Assembly (NCBI RefSeq): GCF_017313085.1
Contig: NZ_JAFLNF010000002.1
Span: forward strand, 620,001-684,000
DNA length: 64,000 nucleotides
Source of the DNA: Roseibium limicola
GTDB taxonomy: Bacteria > Pseudomonadota > Alphaproteobacteria > Rhizobiales > Stappiaceae
Reading direction: 5' to 3'
Numbering within the stretch: the stretch's first letter is position 1; every line of letters begins with the position of its first letter. The position numbers and the translations under genes were made by a program. The notes under the pieces were generated by a model. The model was not told the DNA's origin, did not search any database, and saw only the letters and a list, made by a program, of their open reading frames with translations. Shown here piece by piece: positions 60,213-64,000 of the stretch.

Positions 60213-62504
60213 ATGAAGTCGGAAATCGAGCCATCAAGCAGGCGAATCGCGAATGTGATCATCGTCCCGATGATTGTTGTGGTCGTTTTGGCCGTCGCCG
60301 GTGTCTTCGCTGTTTTGCTCTGGTCTGCAAGTGTGTCCAACGAAACCGCCAAGCAAAGCAAGCAACAGCTCGTCACTGGCACCATGAACGTGCTGTTGAT
60401 GGAGCATGCGAGACGTCAGCAGGAATCGGCCCTTTCCGACAGGACCTACATCCGCGCCGCCAAGGGCATCGAGCAAAAGCAGTGGCTGCAGTACAACATC
60501 GGACAGCGGCTCTATGACAGCGACAGTTTTCAAAAAAGCCTGATCCTCGACCACGCCTATCAGCCCTTGATGCAATTCAATGCTGAAGGGGACACCGCCT
60601 TTTACACTCCGCATGTGAAGAACCAGATTTTCGGCTCCGTTGCCCGTGTCCGCGCCCGCACCATCCTGGAGTTTTACGAGGACAACCACCGCAGTCCGGT
60701 TTCGTCGCCGTCCCAGCACTTCGACCAGCGTTTCATCTTCGACACCGGCTACGCAGAAATGGACGGTGAGCTGTTCCTGTATTCGGCAGCCGCGATCCGT
60801 CCCGAGACAGCCGCATTCCCGGCCCCAAAGGCGTCACCTGCCGTTCTGATCTCCTTCCGCAGGTTCGACAGGGATCTTGCCGGAACAGTGGCGCGGCTGA
60901 CCGGCGTGGAGAATCTGCGGCTGACGTTCAGCCAGTCACCTGAACCGGAACAGGCCTCGATTGAAATCCGCAACGTGACGGGACGCTCGATCGCCCATAT
61001 CACCTGGAAGGGAGAACGCCCGGGCACAGCCCTGCTGGAGCGTCTCGCCCCGGTTCTGCTGATTCTGGCGCTTGCCATCATCGGCCTGACCATCGGTGTG
61101 ATCGACTTCACCCGGCAGACCACGCAGAAGCTCGAAACCAACCAGGCAACGGCGCTCTACAACTCTCGCCACGACACCCTGTCCGGCCTGCCGAACCGCG
61201 ATGAATTTTTCGACTTGTTACGCGTCGCCCTCTTGGAAGAGACCCCGGAAGCGACGCAGACGGCCGTGGTCTATATAGATCTGGACCGCTTCAAGGACAT
61301 CAACGACACGCTCGGTCATGCCGCCGGTGACACGGTGATCTGCGCCGTAGCAAACCGACTTTCCTCCGTTCTGCCCGAGAAGGGCGTTCTGGCCCGTATC
61401 AGCGGCGACGAGTTCGCCATGTTCCTGCCTGGCTGCGATGATCCCGAACGCGTGGAAATGGTCCTCGCACGCTTCCAGGACTGCCTGACACGCCCGGTGA
61501 CGGCCGAGCACACAGAGATCCATGTCAGTCTGTCAATGGGGGCCGCCCTTGCTCCGCAGGACGGAAACAGCCCCGGCGAGCTGATGCGCAAGGCCGACAT
61601 CGCCCTTTACGATGCCAAGGCGTCAGGCCGCAGCCGCTGGTCGTTCTTCTCGTCATCGATGCAAGAACAGGTGCTGGCGAAGGATAAGCTGTCTCGAGAA
61701 CTGCGCCACGCCATCGACAATGATTTGCTCGATGTGGCCTATCAGCCGCAGATCAGCCATGACGGTCGGCAGGTGACCTCCCTGGAAGCTCTGGCACGCT
61801 GGCGCCATCCGGAAATGGGAGCCATCTCACCGGTTCGCTTCATCCCATTGGCCGAAGAAACCGGACTGATCAACGATCTCGGCATGTGGATCCTGCGCCG
61901 CGCCTGTCGCGATGCAGACCAGTGGCCTCACCTGACCATCGCGGTCAATGTGTCCCCCTCCCAGTTCAAGCACCCCCGCTTTGTCGAACAGGTTCTGGAA
62001 ACTCTGGAAACCTTCTCGATCCCGCCACAGCGGCTTGAGATCGAGGTGACGGAGAGCGTTTTTGCAAGCGACGAACACGCGATTCTCACCGCCATGAAAC
62101 GCTTGAAGGATCTGGGGGTCAAAATCGCCCTCGATGACTTCGGCTCCGGCTATTCCAGTTTGAGCTACCTGAGAAAATTCCCCTTTGACACATTGAAGAT
62201 CGACCGCTGCTTTCTCACAGCCTTCGACGATGGGGCCGAGGCACGCGCCATCGTCAAGACCATCATCGCCCTGGGCAAGGCGCTTGGTATGGAAATCGTC
62301 GGCGAAGGTGTGGAAACGATCGAGCAGCTGGACTTCCTGCTGGAAAACGGCTGCGACAGAATTCAGGGCTATTTCATAGCCGTGCCTTTGACACGGCCGC
62401 GCCTCAAGGAGTTTCTCGTCGTGCATGCCGAGGACATCGCCGCACAGAAGCATACGGCCTCAAACGCGCAGATCAGCCCAAAGGTACACAAGCTGCTGGG
62501 CTAG
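60213..62504 (+). CDS. GGDEF-EAL protein with periplasmic sensor, c-di-GMP turnover
   Basis: 763 residues. A transmembrane helix (IVPMIVVVVLAVAGVFAVLL) is followed by a roughly 230-residue periplasmic sensor resembling CHASE4, a second helix (APVLLILALAIIGLTIGVID), a GGDEF domain and an EAL domain. The GGDEF motif is SGDEF and there is no RxxD inhibitory site, so cyclase activity is uncertain. The EAL domain looks competent: EALARWRHP, NVSPSQF, EVTESVF, DDFGSGYSSLSYL, KIDRCF and GEGVET are all present. ATG 60213 has GGAGG eight bases upstream. Its stop overlaps the convergent meaB stop by four bases. Confidence 0.9.
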   Translation: MKSEIEPSSRRIANVIIVPMIVVVVLAVAGVFAVLLWSASVSNETAKQSKQQLVTGTMNVLLMEHARRQQESALSDRTYIRAAKGIEQKQWLQYNIGQRLYDSDSFQKSLILDHAYQPLMQFNAEGDTAFYTPHVKNQIFGSVARVRARTILEFYEDNHRSPVSSPSQHFDQRFIFDTGYAEMDGELFLYSAAAIRPETAAFPAPKASPAVLISFRRFDRDLAGTVARLTGVENLRLTFSQSPEPEQASIEIRNVTGRSIAHITWKGERPGTALLERLAPVLLILALAIIGLTIGVIDFTRQTTQKLETNQATALYNSRHDTLSGLPNRDEFFDLLRVALLEETPEATQTAVVYIDLDRFKDINDTLGHAAGDTVICAVANRLSSVLPEKGVLARISGDEFAMFLPGCDDPERVEMVLARFQDCLTRPVTAEHTEIHVSLSMGAALAPQDGNSPGELMRKADIALYDAKASGRSRWSFFSSSMQEQVLAKDKLSRELRHAIDNDLLDVAYQPQISHDGRQVTSLEALARWRHPEMGAISPVRFIPLAEETGLINDLGMWILRRACRDADQWPHLTIAVNVSPSQFKHPRFVEQVLETLETFSIPPQRLEIEVTESVFASDEHAILTAMKRLKDLGVKIALDDFGSGYSSLSYLRKFPFDTLKIDRCFLTAFDDGAEARAIVKTIIALGKALGMEIVGEGVETIEQLDFLLENGCDRIQGYFIAVPLTRPRLKEFLVVHAEDIAAQKHTASNAQISPKVHKLLG

Positions 62505-63484
62505 CTTTCACACGGTGAGATCCCTGCCTCGAATTCCCGGCTGAAGGCAAGAAAACGCTGGAACACGTCCTTGCCCGACAGACCCACGGGTTGATCCGGC
62601 GCCGCAGGCACAGCCATCTTTTCAAGGCCAAAGCTGCCGAACCGCTGACGGATCATCTCCTCCAGCCACAGTTCCTGTTGAGCGGCCCGCAACCGGCCGA
62701 CGCCCTCCACCACCTGCAGATGATGTCTGTGCCCCTCCAGAGACTGCAACAGCATGTCCAGTCCGGTCCCCTCAGTGGAGGAAATCTCGACCACAGGCAC
62801 AGTCCAGGTTTTTGCCGGATCGCGCTCCGTTGACGCGCGCTTGGAGAGCGAAAGTGCGCCGTTGATATCGGCCGCCGTCCGACGTGCTGCCGGACCCAAA
62901 TCCGCCTTGGTCACGGCAATCACCTGAGGCAATTCCATGATGCCGGCTTTCATGAACTGCAAACTGTCCCCCGCCCCCGGCTGCATGCACAGGCACAGGG
63001 TGTCGCAGGCCGTCGCCACCTCGCCTTCCGACTGGCCGGTGCCGACGGATTCGAGGATCACCACGTCGAAGGCTGCGCGCAGCAGGGTGACAACGGCGAG
63101 CGCATGCTCCGACAAGCCTCCCAACCGGCGGCCAGCGGCCATCGAACGCACAAAGACGTCGGCGTCGTCAGGATCTGTCTGAAGGCGTGTCCGGTCGCCC
63201 AGCAAGGCACCGCCGGTGACGCGCGAAGAGGGATCAATTGCCAGAACCGCCACCCGTTGCCCACGCTCGCGGATCCGATGGATCAAGGCCCGCGTCAGAG
63301 TGGACTTGCCAACGCCCGGCGGACCAGTCAGTCCAAGTACATGCCCCCCATCAAGGCCCAGAAGACTGTCCAGGTATCCCGCAACAGTCGCTTCCTGACC
63401 GGCCGTCTCCAGCCGGGTGATCAGGCGAGAAAGTGCCCGTTTCGATAACACGCGAAGGGCGGCCGGATCGTAGAACTCATCCAT
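62501..63484 (-). CDS. meaB: MeaB-type GTPase, methylmalonyl-CoA mutase chaperone
   Basis: 327-residue G3E-family GTPase that protects and reloads B12-dependent mutases. The P-loop is LTGPPGVGKSTLTRALI. SSRVTGGALLGDRTR, VETVGTGQSE-like VILESVGTGQSEGEVA, and the guanine motif TKAD follow. ATG 63484 has AGGAGG six bases upstream. The mutase gene is not nearby. The stop codon shares the CTAG at 62501-62504 with the GGDEF-EAL stop. Confidence 0.92.
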   Translation of the reverse strand: MDEFYDPAALRVLSKRALSRLITRLETAGQEATVAGYLDSLLGLDGGHVLGLTGPPGVGKSTLTRALIHRIRERGQRVAVLAIDPSSRVTGGALLGDRTRLQTDPDDADVFVRSMAAGRRLGGLSEHALAVVTLLRAAFDVVILESVGTGQSEGEVATACDTLCLCMQPGAGDSLQFMKAGIMELPQVIAVTKADLGPAARRTAADINGALSLSKRASTERDPAKTWTVPVVEISSTEGTGLDMLLQSLEGHRHHLQVVEGVGRLRAAQQELWLEEMIRQRFGSFGLEKMAVPAAPDQPVGLSGKDVFQRFLAFSREFEAGISPCES

Positions 63485-63531
63485 GACCGCCCTCCTCATA
63501 TTTCGCGCGCTTGCCATCACGGCTGAAGCAA

Positions 63532-64000
63532 TCAGGCCTTTTTCAAGGCCGCCTGAGCGGCTGCCAGCCGGGCAATCGGCACCCGGAAGGGCGAGCAGGA
63601 TACATAGTCGAGGCCGACGCTCTCACAGAAGTGGATCGACGCCGGATCACCGCCGTGTTCCCCACAGATGCCGAGCTTGATATCTGGCCGTGTGCTGCGT
63701 CCGCGCTCAGAACCGATCTTCACCAGCTCGCCAACGCCCTCCTGATCGAGCGACACAAACGGATCCTGTTCAATCAAGCCCTTGCTCTGATACGTGCCGA
63801 GGAAAGATGACGCATCATCACGGGAAATACCGAAGGTGGTCTGGGTCAGATCGTTGGTGCCGAAAGAGAAGAACTCCGCCGACTTGGCGATTTCAGCCGC
63901 CTGCAGCGCTGCACGCGGCAACTCCACCATGGTGCCGACCTGATAATCGACCTTGGTGCCGGTTTCCGCCATCACGGCATCTGCCGTCTTGACGATGACA
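63532..64000 (-). CDS. ppdK: Pyruvate, phosphate dikinase (C-terminal part, 5' end beyond window)
   Basis: The visible 155 residues are the end of the PEP/pyruvate-binding domain. They include [20 protein letters not shown], and the catalytic cysteine region [20 protein letters not shown], then [20 protein letters not shown]. PpdK interconverts pyruvate and PEP. The gene begins outside the window on the minus strand. Its stop is 47 bases upstream of the meaB start. Confidence 0.93.
   Translation of the reverse strand, partial: VIVKTADAVMAETGTKVDYQVGTMVELPRAALQAAEIAKSAEFFSFGTNDLTQTTFGISRDDASSFLGTYQSKGLIEQDPFVSLDQEGVGELVKIGSERGRSTRPDIKLGICGEHGGDPASIHFCESVGLDYVSCSPFRVPIARLAAAQAALKKA

Overview
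The window is ordinary chromosome from an alphaproteobacterium. Most likely it is a Hyphomicrobiales member close to the Stappiaceae (Roseibium/Labrenzia/Stappia type). That placement is inferred from RpoB and RpoC N-termini of rhizobial style, a ribosomal superoperon running tuf-tRNA-Trp-secE-nusG-rplKAJL-rpoBC-rpsL-rpsG, and alphaproteobacterial family proteins such as DUF3126, a HmuQ-like protein, PAS_5, DUF2336 and paired PilZ domains. It has not been tested by any search.

Bases 1-15886 (all minus strand) hold the transcription and translation block: tRNA-Tyr, tRNA-Gly, tuf, tRNA-Trp, secE, nusG, rplK, rplA, rplJ, rplL, rpoB, rpoC, a small unknown gene, then the str operon start (rpsL, and rpsG cut by the window edge). 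Good promoter candidates lie upstream of tRNA-Tyr and of rpsL. Hairpin terminators follow rpoC and the small gene. Streptomycin-target (RpsL) and rifampicin-target (RpoB) residues look wild type.

Bases 16-26 kb hold rlmB, a VOC protein, a HmuQ-like haem monooxygenase and tRNA-Thr. They are followed by a small accessory patch: a broken AraC gene and an AT-rich DUF262/ParB-like protein fused to an HNH nuclease. A manganese/iron ABC transporter operon (sitABCD type) comes next, with a palindromic metal-regulator site, then a secreted trypsin-like protease and nadK. Bases 26.9-33.6 kb encode an Hpt phosphotransfer protein, a DUF2336 protein, a lytic transglycosylase, two flavoproteins, a secreted unknown and an acyltransferase.

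Bases 33.7-40 kb carry hisI, folE, a NifU/IscU-like protein, yidD and thrS. These are bracketed by inverted blocks of a composite palindromic intergenic repeat; the right-hand block contains a perfect 380-bp tandem duplication. From 40 to 64 kb there is housekeeping and signalling content: a CBS protein, rhomboid protease, PAS_5, double PilZ, MDR oxidoreductase, transglutaminase-like peptidase, gamma carbonic anhydrase, cysE, enoyl-CoA hydratase, a hydrolase, zinc-finger protein, FAD monooxygenase, cinA-like gene, gpt, L,D-transpeptidase, sfsA, trkH, tRNA-Leu, map, radC, a GGDEF-EAL protein, meaB and the end of ppdK.

I see no prophage, insertion sequence, CRISPR array, toxin-antitoxin pair or biosynthetic cluster. 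The least ordinary items are the orphan DUF262-HNH protein beside tRNA-Thr, the composite repeats, and several short repeat arrays near promoters or tRNAs.
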